Source: Anthoceros angustus
Taxonomy: Eukaryota > Streptophyta > Anthocerotopsida > Anthocerotales > Anthocerotaceae
Assembly (NCBI GenBank): GCA_010909165.1
Contig: MU008150.1
Span: 124,001-188,000 of the forward strand
DNA: 64,000 bases
Direction of reading: 5' to 3'
A program made the position numbers and the translations under genes. Shown piece by piece: positions 32,585-44,515 of this stretch. Below the pieces are notes generated by a model that searched no databases, had not been told where the DNA came from, and saw only the letters and a program-made list of their open reading frames with translations. How positions within the stretch are numbered: position 1 is the stretch's first letter; each line of letters begins with the position of its first letter.

Positions 32585-33200
32585 ATGGCGGCCGGAGCTG
32601 GGGCGGGGTTCAAGGGGGGTTTGGCCCGCTGGGCCGGGGAGCTCGCCAAGGGCGTGTACGGATACTGGGAGAAAGGGCGATGGACGCCGCTGGCCATCAG
32701 TGCGCGCCATCGCGCTCGTCTGCGGAAGGAGACTCTGCTGGCAGGAGGGTAGGCCGTTGCTTCTTCCTCCTAAAGTCGAACTTCAGCCACAGGTGCTGGG
32801 GTTTTGTGATGACCTGACCCTCCGTGGACATGTGCAGGGATTGGCCGTACGACGCCCCTCGGAAGGAGATGAGGACCCGGCAGAAGGGCCACAAGGTGGA
32901 TCGGGAGGCCGCGCTCAAGTACGTGTTCTCGTTGCTCACGGCAGCAGGCAGGTTTAGGGCGTGGTGAAGGTGTCTGTTTGTCTCACGCCATGGCTGTTGC
33001 AGGCGGGCAAGGACAGCCGAGCTGATGGAGAAGATGCCCCAGATGCTGGCAGACATGAAGGTATGGCAAATTAGGGCTGTTGTGCACGGTGTGTGTTCCA
33101 AGCCGTTCGTTGTTGGCATGCCATGACGAGTGTCCTCCCTGCTGGTGTCTTCCAGAAACGGAGATATGAACGGAAGATGGAATCGGAGAAGAAGAATTGA
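32585..33200 (+). CDS. Small four-exon protein resembling mitochondrial ribosomal protein mL59
   Basis: Exons 32585-32748, 32838-32918, 33003-33060 and 33156-33200 join through GT-AG introns (donors GTAGGC, GTACGT, GTATGG) into 115 codons. The protein has GVYGYWEKGRWTPLAISARH, then RLRKETLLAGGDWPYDAP, RKEMRTRQKGHK, LMEKMPQMLADMK and a Lys-rich end. This strongly basic helical layout resembles the plant protein annotated as large mitoribosomal subunit mL59 (fungal MRPL25 type), a structural component of the mitochondrial ribosome. The introns are short (84-95 bp). That the three junctions all restore one frame, with codons split consistently, supports the model. The family name is from memory of the motif order and should be confirmed by profile search; the exon structure is the firmer part. 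Confidence 0.7.
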
Positions 33201-33942
33201 GAACAGAGAAATGGAGAAGAAGCCCTTGCCCTCCCTGTCCGTGGGCTTGTACGAGTCCTCCACTTTCTCAGTGTACGCAATTGTAGCACCCTGAATTGTG
33301 GATTGGCAGGTGAGATCGGAGTCGAGCAGCAGCCAGCAGATGTTGCGTCACAGGAGTGAGAGAGCTGCTTGTTCCTTCGCTCGCTATGGTGTGCAGGGCA
33401 GAGGCACCCCGCTCGCCACAGTGAGGCGGCTTGTCTTGCTTTAGAAACCCCTCCCTTGCTGCAGTGAGGATTCTAGCGGATGCGGCAGAGGAACAGAAGC
33501 TGTGATGAATGCTTTCACCGCCCCGGGCCCAAATTTTTATTCGGATTCCCGGGCACCGAGCGTGCCGGGAAGGAGAAGGCACAAGCCTCGAAACCGGGGC
33601 CGGCTTCGTTCGTCTCTCATGACATGCCCGGGCATACGACATTCCTCGGCCTCGCATGCGAATTGCGATGGCGAATGCACGTAGAACTGTAGACGAGCGA
33701 GACTGTGCAGTCGTTCCGACTGTGCAGTCTGCAGCCGAGCCCCGCGGACCGCTGGTTACGGGCTCCATGGATGGGCTTGTGGTTTTTCCAAGCCCGAGAG
33801 GTGCTTGGTGTGGTAAATTGAGGCTCCAGCAAGGCCGCTGGATGCGGAGATGGGCCCGGCCGGGGTGAGCTTCTCGTCACCTCCCTGGGCTGCGCCATCC
33901 TCGAAGCCTCGAAGGGCGCGTAAAGCAGAGAGGAGAGATGAG
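33201..33942. promoter_or_regulatory. Intergenic and upstream region of the STOP1-like gene
   Basis: About 0.74 kb between two + strand genes. Nothing with coding motifs. It should contain the 3' end of the mL59-like gene and the promoter and leader of the zinc-finger gene. No TATA box was recognised with confidence. Confidence 0.35.
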
Positions 33943-34257
33943 ATGGGAAAGCACGAGCAGGCCACCGGCTGGCCGCTGGAGTCGGAGCTGGGCCTGGAGT
34001 TGGACGCCTCCTCCCCAAGGTGCACCCCGTCCCCTGCATCGCACCTGCCTCCCCAGCACGCGGCGAGAAGTAGAGACCAGGTAGCCAGCTGCGGCAACAT
34101 GCAGATGGCCGGTGCGCCGCCGGCCCGACACCGACCCGCCCTCCAGCCGGCCTCAGCCGTCGCCAACGCGCCTTCTCCTGCCACTGGCATGTCCAAGTTC
34201 TCGCTGCTGGGGCAGCAGCTGCATTACTCTGCGCCGCCCCAGCAGCAGGACCCCGCC

Positions 34258-34309
<52 letters not shown>

Positions 34310-35893
34310 TTCAGCAGCAACAGCAGGTTCAGCAAGTCCAGCAGCAGTTGGGGAGATCAGGCTGAGCTTCTCGCTCGGAGGAGGCGGGGAGGTGGCGGGC
34401 TCTTCTCCCAGCCTCCGCCGCCGCCGCCGCAGCAGCAGCAGCAGCAGCCGGCCCGGGGTACCAGGGGCCGCTGGGCCTGGGGTACGAGCTCCTCGACTCG
34501 GATGGCGGGGTGGAGCTTTCTGGGCAGGGCTGGGGGAACGGCGGGCTGGCTCCCCGGCTCCCGATTTGATGAGCGCTTTGGCCGTCATCCACCAGGGGAT
34601 CGGGCAGGTGCAGGCCCTGCTGCCCATGATGACGGCCGGAGGTCCCCCCAACTCGGTGCTGGCGCACCAGCAGGCGGTGACCGCGCAGCGCCTGGCCGGG
34701 GTCATGTCGCAGCTGGCCATGGCGGCCGCGGCCATCGTGCAGCAGCAGGCCATGCAGCCGGCTGCTCTGGAGCACATGACGTTCGGGAACGCTGCGGGCG
34801 GGTCGGCCTACAGTATGTATCAGCAATCCCAGCCTCAGGCTCAACAACAGCAACAGCAGCAGATGCAGCTGCAGCATCAACAGCACCAGCACCAGCACCA
34901 GCACCAGCACCAGCACCAGCAGCACGGGGAGGAGGGATGGTGGGCGCTAGCCTCATGGGTAGCAGCTCCTACAACCCAGCCCCGCCTCCGGGGCCGAGCG
35001 TGATGCCGCCCGGGGAGCAGCAGCGGCCATGGCGGGGCTCAGGGAGGGCGCGGTGATGCCCACCAGCAGCGGGTGGTGGGCGGGACCCGGGGCTGGGTTC
35101 CGATCTGGTGGACTCGGGGCTGCTGCACGGGGGGGTGGTGATGGTGGAGGAGGAGTCCGGGGCGGGGTCCAGGGACGAGGACGACGACCTGGACGGGGAC
35201 AACCTGCCGCCGGGCTCCTACGACCTCATCGAGATGGGGCCCGTGGAGATCCTGGCGGAGCACACGCACTTCTGCGAGATCTGCGGGAAGGGCTTCAAGC
35301 GGGACGCCAACCTGCGGATGCACATGCGGGGCCACGGGGACGAGTACAAGACCCCCGCGGCGCTGGCCCGCCCGGAGCGGTCCGGGCAGGAGCCGCTGGT
35401 GAGCAAGCCGCGGAGGTACTCCTGCCCCTTCCTCGGGTGCAAGCGCAACAAGAAGCACCGCAAGTTCCAGCCCCTCAAGACCATGCTGTGCGTGAAGAAC
35501 CACTACCGGCGGAGCCACTGCCCCAAGAGCCTGCTCTGCACCAAGTGCAAGACGAAGAAGTTCTCCGTCATGGCGGATCTCAAGACGCACGAGAAGCACT
35601 GCGGGAGGGACAAGTGGCAGTGCTCCTGCGGCACCACCTTCTCCCGCAAGGACAAGCTCTTTGGCCACATCGCGCTGTTCCAGGGCCATACCCCGGCTAC
35701 GCCTTTGCACGAGATGGAGGAGCAGGGGATGGAGTCCCATGCTGCTGCTGCTGCCTCGGGTTACGCTCCTCCTCCGCCCTCGGCTCCTGCTCCTGCTCCT
35801 CCTCCCTCTTCCTCCTCCTGCGCGGATTCCCTCCAGGGCCTGCACGGCCTCTACACCAGCAACTTCCTCCAGGGCTCTTCCGGCGGGAGCTGA
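33943..35893 (+). CDS. STOP1: STOP1-type C2H2 zinc-finger transcription factor (several frameshifts in the N-terminal half)
   Basis: STOP1/ART1 factors control acid and aluminium tolerance genes. The 3' half (35108-35893) is open and holds four linked zinc fingers in STOP1 order. They are [20 protein letters not shown]; the long [20 protein letters not shown] finger with [31 protein letters not shown]; and [16 protein letters not shown]. The N-terminal half reads [10 protein letters not shown], a poly-Gln tract (about 34260-34330), then [18 protein letters not shown] and [20 protein letters not shown]. These pieces fall in different frames. Breaks lie near 34355, 34402, 34460, 34563, 34937 and 35040, and most are a single missing base in a run of G or C. 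The distribution fits consensus error better than decay, because the protein sequence on both sides is well conserved. The start at 33943 is preferred for its MGKHEQ context, but 33850 is possible. Confidence 0.88.
34261..34315 (+). repeat. (CAG)n microsatellite encoding poly-Gln in the STOP1-like gene
   Basis: Uninterrupted CAG triplets encoding a poly-Gln tract. Further CAG and CACCAG (Gln-His) runs occur at about 34431-34450 and 34845-34922. Length variation here is expected between individuals. Confidence 0.85.
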
Positions 35894-36530
35894 GGGACAG
35901 CCAGAATTCGGGGATGAGAGACTCTTCCTGACCCAGCCCCAACACATCACGGTTTCAGTGTTGTGCTGAGCTTGGTTGTGAGATGGGTACCCGTGGTACC
36001 ACACCTTGTGTGCTGAGGTGAGCCAGGCTCGTACTGATGGAGGAGCCTGGTGGTGAGGAGCCTGGAAGGGTGGGTGAACTGCAAGTGCCCAGAGGAGGGA
36101 AGCTCAAGGACACTTCTGCTACGGGTATTTGTGGAGAGGGGAACGTACTTGGGTGATGCTGAACCCTGTCTCTATTGCAGGACAGGTAGGACGCATGACC
36201 CAGAGAGACAGGCCAAGTGCATTTCCGGGAGGTGTCTTTTTCTGCCCATCTCCACTGGCCTGGCCTTCTTGCCTTCTCTAACCCAGCACCCAACAAAACC
36301 AACCCCATTGGTGGAGTACATAGATGAGGATTGGGTTGTACATATCTTAGCCTAACAGCTTGTGAGTAAAGCTTGGTGGCTGCCACTAGCGGCCTGTTAA
36401 ACGTTGTGCCTGCCTCCTGACATTTCATCGCACCACTCCCAGTTCCATCGTCATGGATGACCGTCGGAGTCTAATCTCACGCCTTTCTTTGTCTGTGAAA
36501 GAGGGCACATTGCAAACGAGAACGAGAGCC
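35894..36530. other. 3' flank of the STOP1-like gene
   Basis: No convincing coding frame. Probably the 3' untranslated region and spacer. The open frame at 36050-36355 has no motif and runs through likely untranslated sequence. Confidence 0.4.
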
Positions 36531-36532
36531 AC

Positions 36533-36718
36533 GCTCTTGCTAGATACTCCTCTCACGGTAAAGATCCCTGTGCCCACATAGACTACTGTGCTCTTGCTAC
36601 ATACTCCTCACAGGGTTAGATCACTCTGTGCCCACATAGACTACTGCGCTCTTGCTACATACATGGTATATACTCCTCACACGGTAAGATCACTGATGAG
36701 CCCACATCCACTACTGTG
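36533..36718. repeat. Three tandem copies of a 57-70 bp unit
   Basis: Units begin GCTCTTGCTA at about 36533, 36590 and 36648. Each contains ATACTCCTC, a CACGGTAAGATC-like block and GCCCACATAGACTACTG. The third unit carries an extra TACATGGTAT. Non-coding. Confidence 0.8.
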
Positions 36719-37336
36719 TGTTATGTATGCAGTGTGTACATAACCATTCGGCGCGCACTCGTGAGGCTGGCCAGTTCCTGACAAATCTGTCCCTGGTCCC
36801 CGCGGATCGTTTGCGCGTGGTTATCGGATTGCCCAGCCCGAGGTTGCGCACGCGCGCCTTCGGCCGGTGGAGTCGAATTTCGGTCCTTCTTCTCGCCACC
36901 AGTGTGGAGCTGGGATCGGATTGCCCGTTGCCAGTGAAGAGAAGAGAACGGTGATGCGGATCGCGATGGCGATGGCGATGGCGATGTTGATGTCTCGCTT
37001 GCTCAAGCTTGGTGCTGATGGCTTGTCTGACTGTGGCACAGGCTTGTGTCACTAAGGCCGCTCAGTTCGCAGAGAGGGCGAATTGTCTTATTGCCGGATT
37101 TTCTTTGAGGAGGGAGGAAGGAAGGAAGGTCCAGGGAAGGTGCTGGATCGGGTACAGCTCAATAGCCACAGTGCACTAAAGAAGCACGCGGTTCCGGCTA
37201 CCAACTTCCCACGATCGATTCCGGATGGGCGTCATGGAAGCTTGATGCTTCGGGGGAACTGCGGGCCCAGGGCTTGCGAGTCCTCGGATGGCGGCTTCGC
37301 CACATTCTAGAAACATCACGTCTTTCAGGACCTGGT
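36719..37336. promoter_or_regulatory. Upstream region of the RUN-PX-RH gene
   Basis: About 0.6 kb without a supported gene. It includes a short GCGATG microsatellite (about 36960-36985). The TTTCAG before 37330 could be a splice acceptor of a 5' untranslated intron. Confidence 0.35.
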
Positions 37337-40300
37337 ATGGCCGAAGATGAGGGTCAGAGCGCAGCCGACACAGCTCCTGTAACGGATGACCAAGACTGCG
37401 CTTTAGAGGATTGCAGTGACCCCTTGAGGGCGTTGTCCAGTGTGTGCGGTACCGAATCTGAGGATTTTGTGGGATGCACCGTTGGGGCTGCGCCGGTGGC
37501 TTTGCGGAATCAATTTGATGAATTTGCGATCCTGAGGAGGAAGAGCGTGGAACCGCTCTGTGGCCAGCCCGTGGGCTTAGGGTTTGGTGGATTGCTGCCG
37601 TATGATGATCCACCCAGGGGAAAGGGGAATGGCGCGGAGGGGGAAAGGGGCAGGGAGCATGTCACCTCAGCTGTGTCTCCTGAGCATGGAGGTGTCGTCA
37701 TACAGAGAAGGCATATGGTGTCTGTGCAGGATGTGAAAGAAAGGAGGAGTGAGGAGGTGGGACCTTCTGGACAGGATGTGAGGGAGAGCAGGAGGGACAA
37801 GGAGGAAGTGGTGTCTTCGGAGACGGAACAATTCGATCCTGCCCACCGAGATGCTGTTGAGACTGCTGACCAGGGGTCGGTTGAAGAATCCGTTGAAGCA
37901 GGGCCGGGGGCGGGTGCTACGATCTGCGTAGCAGATGCGCATGCTCTGCCACAGGGGGAACCGGGTAGTGCAGAGAGTAGTACAGCCAGTATCCCTCGAA
38001 TAGGGGAGGGCGAAAATCTAGTTGCGTCCTCCCTTCTGCAGGATAGGCTCCGGGGATGGATAGGCAGCACTGGTCCTCTGGCCCGCGATATCACAGTGGC
38101 CGCTGTCGCAAAGGCAAGCATAAGTTTGCCTGTGACTGTCAAGTCATGGTGGGCAACTTCTCCATCTGGCAAGAAGGAAGCTGCGAATGCGAGTCTTCAG
38201 CCTCCTCAAGCCGATTCTTCCCAGAACAACAAGGCCTCCGAATCAGCCTTTGGGGGTCTCCTCTCCAGGGGTGCCAACCTGGTGTTGAGGCCGAGTAGCT
38301 TGACGGTGCCAGCAGAAAGTCTTTCCAGTTATAACTATGCGGCGCCCAGTCAGGCATTACAACCAGTGGGCGGTGAGCCTGCAGAAAAGGCTGAGGAATC
38401 TGGGCGCCTTATTGCAGAGCTGAAGCAGTCTTTGAAATCTGTGCTTGGTGAGGCTGTCAAATGTGGCCCTGAACCCATGGGAGATGGAATATATGCCCTC
38501 ACATTGTTTTGCTCACTTGTTGAACAAGCTTTTGGACACGGCTTGAAGGAAAGCAGTAGGGGCAGGTGGTCCTTCTGGGGTGCCGGAAAGATGCAAGTGT
38601 CCTTCTTCAATCTTCTGGAAGCCTTGGAGCACTCGGTGCCTGAAAACCAATCCTTTCGTGGAGCCTTGGGACTGGATGCTGTGAGGTCGTTGACTTGGGT
38701 TAAGTCCAGCGTTGGTCAACTGCGTGCGTGGCTGCGCCTCTCCTTGAACGAAGGCTTGTTGGGTCGGAGGCTTAGCATCATACTGGAAGATCCTGAACTT
38801 TTGGAACAGTGGTACGAAAGCTGGGCCTTGCTTCGAAGAGAAGATGCGTCAGAGCAGTTTGCATCCATTGTCACAGCTCTCGACTCTGTTAACATTTCTC
38901 TCTCAGTTTCTGAAGGTCTAGCTCTTGACCACCAGAAGTTCATCGGTGCCAAGGCTTTGCATGCTACACAGGTTGTGGAACCTGAACAAACAACACCTGA
39001 TTCCAATTGGCAAGAAGCTCTGCACTATGAGCCCAAATCTTCTGATTCCCATTCCTTGGATCCTGACGGAACTGGTGAACTGCAAAATACACGTGGTGAT
39101 ATGGGTGCTTTGTCAGAGAAGAAAACCAGAGGCATTTCGAAGACTGGGGCCAGGAAACGTGTGATATCCGTTCCAGGTGGAGGTGCGAATGATGAGCAGG
39201 TTGATGCGAGGATAGAATTTAATGGCTATAGAGTGTATACAGGTCCTCCTGATGAAGAGGTGCTTGTGAATGGTGTGACGGACGTCATTGTTCAAAGTCC
39301 TCCTTTTGAGGTTGCGGCAACGCAGTGTGAGTCAGAGGGTGCCCCGCAGGGATTTCATCCTCCGCAACAAGGGCAACAGAAAACACTCGAGGAAGAGGTT
39401 GTGGAGTCCTATGGAACTCCTGACGCCAAAGATGAGGTGCCAGCTGTACGCCTAGTTACATCCAGGGGCGGTCAGTATAGTCCAAGCGTACAGAGTGGGG
39501 GTGTTCCGGAGGACATTTATGTATTCACTGATGACGTTGCATCCACTGGCAGGGATGGATCTTTTATGGATGCCAATGCCTCCTTCCATCTTGAAACAGC
39601 CTTACCAAGGTTGGGACTTCCTCCAGACCTAGATGACTCCAATATTCACGGTGTACTATCAAATGCCAACCTCCTCGAGTCAGAGGACGTTTTGCAGAGT
39701 GCCAGTTTTGTGGACAATCTTCTAAGTAAGCCTCGAAGTGGCAGTGCATTTGCTGCACTGGAACATTGTCTGACCACAGAGCCTCTCAGCGAACAAATTG
39801 ATGCTGATTGTCAAGAGAAGAAAGTCCTGGAAGTCACACCATTTTGTTGTACATCGCCGGCCAGTGAAGAAGGATGTGGATCTGACAATGATTCGGATAT
39901 GTCAATGTTTGAAGAGGCTGGTGAGTTGTCTGAGAAGCAGAGACGCAATGTATCGCACTTCCGAAATAGACGAATGGCCACAGCTTTTGATCTGTGCAAG
40001 AAGTATGATGATGAACTGGCCTTTGGAGCCAGCGACTGGGACGAGTACTTCCAGCAGACTGATCCTCAAGAAGATTTTTTGTTAAATCATACTACTATTG
40101 AAACGTCTCTCTCCAAGAGATTCCTGGGTCTGAATTCCTCTCTTCAAATTCCATCCTCTGATGCTCAGACCCAAAGGAGTGTGCATACATGTCGAGAGGA
40201 TGCTGAGCCTGTACATGTTAGACCCGGAGAACCATTGGGCATCCATGGAACAGGTTGGCCTTACCTTGACTATGAAGAGGCAGAACCAGAAACTAAGGAC

Positions 40301-43212
40301 GTGATTCAGCTGAAAGATGTTATGGTGGGGGAGCAAGCTTTGGCTGATGCAAATTTGCAGGTGTCTGAAGTTGCCCCTTATGAGACTGAGGTGTCTCATA
40401 GTAGACTAGTGGAGGGTTCTGGACAGAGCATTCCTCGGCAAGCAGAGGATCCTCTCCGGTGTGCTGTCCGTGTTATCCCTGGCAGTGCTGATTCAATGTC
40501 CCATTCACATGGAATGGGAAGTCAAGACGACCAAGATGAGCAGCTTGGTAGTCAACCTGGAGGTTATCATCAGAAAGTTGCTCCTCTTAGAACAAAGCAA
40601 GCAGACTCTACAGTTTTGAACATCTGCAGTGCCGATGAGCCTGAAGATGTACCTGCCAAAGTCAGACAACGGTCGAATGTTTTCACTGTTCCTGCCTCGT
40701 TGGAAGGGTTTGAGTCGCAAGTTTCTAGGCCCTCAGAAGAAGGTAACAAAAGACGAGGGTGTGTGGCTCGGCTGGGATCCAAGGAAGCAGAGGAGCTACT
40801 GCAACTAGATGTTGCCAAACTTGGAAGGGCCAGCTTTCAGTCGATGAAGGAGGCTACTCAAGTACAAAATTCTCCATCGCTAGTGTCGCCTTGGAGTTCA
40901 GAGGATCTGGGTCCAGACGAGGTTTGTTTCTGGCATCATACGTATGTTTGGATTAGTTATAGTATGTTTTGTATTTCTTTTGTCTGATAATATTTTTACT
41001 TTTGTCCCAAGTCAGCTTTCGCGGTATGTTGAGAAGGTGGAAGTTAAAGAGACGTACATTGACACGGTGCTTGACATGGAGAACGTTCTGCTAACAGAAG
41101 ACAGCCGCATGTTTGAAGATATTGGGTCCTCTCGCGCTATTCGGGATGGAAGCTTGTATGCTTCCACCTCAGGTTTCCTATCTCTGGGCAGGGGGCAACC
41201 AGTAGTTAGGAAGGGGAAGGAGGTGGTTTGGGTTGAGGTCATTGGAGCTCGTCAACAAAGAGGGGGGGCTTCTCTTGGTGAAAGAATGGTGGGTGTACAG
41301 GAGCATACAGTGTATCGGATGCTGGTGACAGGAGTGAACAGTGAGTGGGAGGTTGAAAGGAGATATAGAGATTTTGTTGTGTTGCATAATCAGTTGGCAA
41401 ATCTGTTCCCTCCTCAGAATGGCTTTTTCCTTCCAGCTCCATGGGACAAGGTGAAGGCAGAATCGAGAAAATTTTTTGGAAACACCTCACCAAATGTGGT
41501 AGAAGTGCGCAGCGCCCTCATTCAGGTGTGCTTGCAATCTTTGATCCAAGCTGGAACTCCGTTAAAAAATGCAGCACCACTACTAGAATTTCTTGCCCCA
41601 CATGATGATGAAAGTTGGCCTTCGGCGGCACCAGAAAGTGTAACAGGCAGCAGTGCATCCCACCTTCCTCTAGAGGACTTTGTTACAAACTATTCAAGCT
41701 CGCCCAGATCAGATAGTACCAGCATTGTAGGAGATCAGGATCAAGATGCAAAAGGCAGCGCTGTGTTTGGGAGTACCATACGATTGATTGTGCAAGTTCA
41801 TGCTCAGAAGTCTCTAAAGCAGCAGTTGCACGCACAGCACAATGCTTGTGCTGGTTGCTATGAGCATCTGGTGCTAGCAACAGGGGTGGTGCCTGGCTTT
41901 GTACAAAGGTTGGGATTGGCTGGGCCAAGGCTGTGTGAATACAGTGGGCAGCTATTCTGCCCCTCGTGCCATTCCAATGATGTTTCGATTATTCCAGCTC
42001 AAGTATTGCAAAGGTGGGATTTCTCAGTGCGAAAGGTCTCCCAGCTTGCAAAGGCTTACTTAGACTCAATATATGAACAGGTAATGAGAGGCACACAGCG
42101 CTAAGTGTTTTGAACCATGCATCGCACAAGAGCATTCACTGCTTATCCACAGAGTTTATTCACTTGGATATTGTTTGATGCAGCCCATGCTGTGCGTGAG
42201 TGCAGTCAACCCGTACCTTTATGGGAAGGTCCCCATCCTGGGAAATTTGCGGGATATGCGCAGGAAGCTAAGCAGAATGATGGCCTGTGTGCACTGTCCT
42301 GCCCGTGGGCGGATACTGGCAATGCTAGGATCACGACGCTACCTTGCTGAGAACAATGACTTCTTTGCACTTCGGGACCTTGCAGATATCTCAAAGGGTG
42401 CTTTTGCTGGTAAGGCAGTTTGTCATCACGGCTGTGTTCAAATGTGGTTCTGTACAGAGTGAATTGGCTGATGCTACTAGTTGTGGTGGACGTCTGTTGC
42501 TCCTTCTTGGTCTCTTCCTTATAAAGAAAACATCGAAGCTAAGAAGTAATTTGTGTCTGCATCTCACAGTTTTGTTTGCTGTTTGTATACAGTTGTCCCG
42601 GGTATAATGAAAACAGTATGCGAAAGGGCGTACATCCACATAACACGCGAGTGTTCTGTGTGCTATGAAACCGGCGAAGCTTGTGGTGCAGGTGAATGGT
42701 GCGATGACTTTTTCGATACCATCTTCCCATTCCAGGTACTTAACCTTTGAGGCTAGACAAAAAGCGCAAGGTTGTGTGCTTAAGCTGTGTATCCTGCAGG
42801 TTGGTCATTGACAGGAAGCTGACGGTTCCTTACAACCATGCAGGATGACAACATCACAAGGTGCCCTTGTTGTAAGGTTCCCTTTCACAAGTCATGCTTC
42901 AAAAACTGCAGCGATTGTCCATCCTGCCACGGCCAGAAACCCGCAGAGGCAGCCAGTACCAGTGGATATTCCACAGAAGAGTCTACCCAGGAACGTAAAA
43001 GCAAACATTCTTCAAGGCAAACACCTTCCACCCCATTCGAAGGTGGGGATAGCTCCACCAACTCACGCTCTCAGAAGCGAAGGCGGGGCAAAAGCTATCT
43101 GGGCAGGGTGCTGGGTGCAAATGAAGGCAAGACCGACCGAAGCCTAAAGGGAAGTCGCAGCAACTCCGCGGTGCTCAACATGAGCTCGCTTCCAGGGCCC
43201 CTCGAGCTGTGA
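37337..43212 (+). CDS. RUN-PX-Rubicon-homology domain protein, five exons
   Basis: Predicted exons 37337-40921, 41016-42080, 42184-42409, 42593-42735 and 42844-43212, all with GT-AG borders and compatible phases, encode about 1795 residues. Residues about 360-525 look like a RUN domain (GLKESSRGRWSFWG, VGQLRAWLRLSLNEGLLGRR, EDPELLEQWYESWALLRRED). Residues about 1260-1395 look like a phosphoinositide-binding PX domain (YRMLVTGVNSEWEVERRYRD, PPQNGFFLPAP). From about 1470 to 1690 lies a Rubicon-homology (DUF4206) zinc module: CAGCYEHL, LCEYSGQLFCPSCHSND, RWDFSVRKVSQLAKAYLDSI, GSRRYLAENNDFFALRDL, CSVCYETGEACGAG, then CPCCKVPFHKSCFKNC and CPSC. Proteins of the Rubicon/PLEKHM class act on late endosomes and autophagosomes through Rab7. 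The stretch between RUN and PX is long and probably disordered. The Met at 37337 (MAEDEGQ) is preferred over 37274. Confidence 0.88.
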
Positions 43213-44029
43213 CACGAAATCCACATGGCCTTTTAGCTAGGTGATGCATTGCTATCCTGCATGCAGTTGGCCATCATTTTGGAGGCCTGCCTGCCTACTC
43301 TGTGTATTAATGTATGTAACATGAGATATGAAAATTAATTAGCCTCACTGAAGCTGGTTGTATCATCCCTCAGCAAAGCCCGACATTGTCACGAGGCAAA
43401 GCCACGGTCGGGCTGGCCTACAGAAAGTCATGGCTCGGAGGCAGAGGCAACGGTACTGTTACCAACGCGGGATCCCGTGTATAGAACGTGGGCCCCGCGG
43501 CCACATGGCTTACAGAAGCCGGCTTCCCGGCGGCAGCCTTCGCGTTGAAGCCTTCGACTTGGTGCAGCAACACGCTTCGTCCTAGGTAACGGTCAGAGCT
43601 GGAGACTTCGTGGAAGCAGCCCCGTCTCTTGCGAAGGCAGCTGTAAAGGCCTCCACGCCTCCAGAAGAAGCAAGCAAGGTTCACAATCGAGCCTCACTCT
43701 TCCGACCTTGTTCATCTCTCGCTTCCTGCTTCCTGCTTCCTGCTTCCTTCTCTGCCGCTGCATCCTGGATCCCTGCGCATTGCGGCCTCGCTATTCCGTA
43801 GAAGTAACGCCTACTGCTGCGCTTATTTAGCTTGCGCAGTTGGCTGTGCAAAAGGATTTGAAACTCCGCCTGCCTGCATTGCTCCAGATCTGCACCGAGC
43901 TTGCTTCCGCACGTTCGATCGGGCACGAATTCGTCTCCAGCCTATCCAGATCTGCTCTTTCCGACCGTCCTGAGTTCGCTTTTGCGGAACAACGCTCTGT
44001 CTCTGACAAAACTGTGAGCTGTCGCGCAA
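43213..44029. other. Spacer between the RUN-PX-RH gene and the EF-hand fragment
   Basis: 3' untranslated region and intergenic DNA. CTTCCTGCTTCCTGCTTCC near 43725 is a short tandem microrepeat. No supported gene. Confidence 0.4.
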
Positions 44030-44515
44030 ATGGAGAGTACTGCTGTGCTGTTACAGTCCCTACTACAAAGATTGCCGCAGCCATTCTGGATTGCGCGGCT
44101 TCTGCCAGCGCTGGCAGTAGCTTCGGAGTCGGGAGACGAGGCCAGGTGCGGGCAAAGAGGCGGGGCCTCCAAGCGCAAGACGCTGGAGAGGTTTTACACT
44201 GCTCGTGACCTGCTGGAGCCGTTGGACTCCGCTGTCGCGATCCAACGATCGCCGAGCCAGTCGAACGAGACTCAAGTCCTGCAGTTCTCGAATGGAAGCT
44301 TGGTGAGCGAGCAGGAAATTCGCAGAATATTTCAGACGGTAGATGAGGAGGGGAACGGCACAATCTCAAGGGCCAAGCTGGCGAGCTTCATCACGAAGCT
44401 TCAGAAGGTAGAGTGCAGCGAGGAGCAGATCCACTCCCTATTGCTATCGGCGGGTGTAGAGCACAAGGGATTTGTGGAGTTTGAGGAGTTTGTGAGGCTT
44501 TACCATTCTCTGCAG
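44030..44515 (+). pseudogene. Calmodulin-like EF-hand gene, 5' part, joined to PPR sequence
   Basis: The frame opens with MESTAVLLQSLLQRLPQPFW, a hydrophobic/basic N-terminal extension of about 95 residues, then an EF-hand pair. The first is EQEIRRIFQTVDEEGNGTIS with a canonical D-x-E-x-N-x-T loop; the second is EEQIHSLLLSAGVEHKGFVE, with a degenerate loop lacking the first Asp. After GFVEFEEFVRLYHSLQG the sequence passes without a stop into PPR sequence (GAKALHIFWQMCDEGFQP). The same EF-hand piece occurs at 49078-49210, where it continues into a third EF-hand instead. So the copy here seems to be cut by the PPR, or fused to it. As a calcium sensor it would have had three or four EF-hands. 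Confidence 0.6.

Noticed and set aside
33617-34777. 386-codon minus-strand ORF opposite the STOP1-like gene
   Set aside because: Antisense shadow of the Gln-rich and GC-rich STOP1 coding sequence (poly-Ala, poly-Leu and poly-Ser translations of CAG repeats).
35039-36004. 321-codon minus-strand ORF opposite the zinc fingers
   Set aside because: Antisense of conserved zinc-finger codons; the + strand has clear Cys/His motifs.
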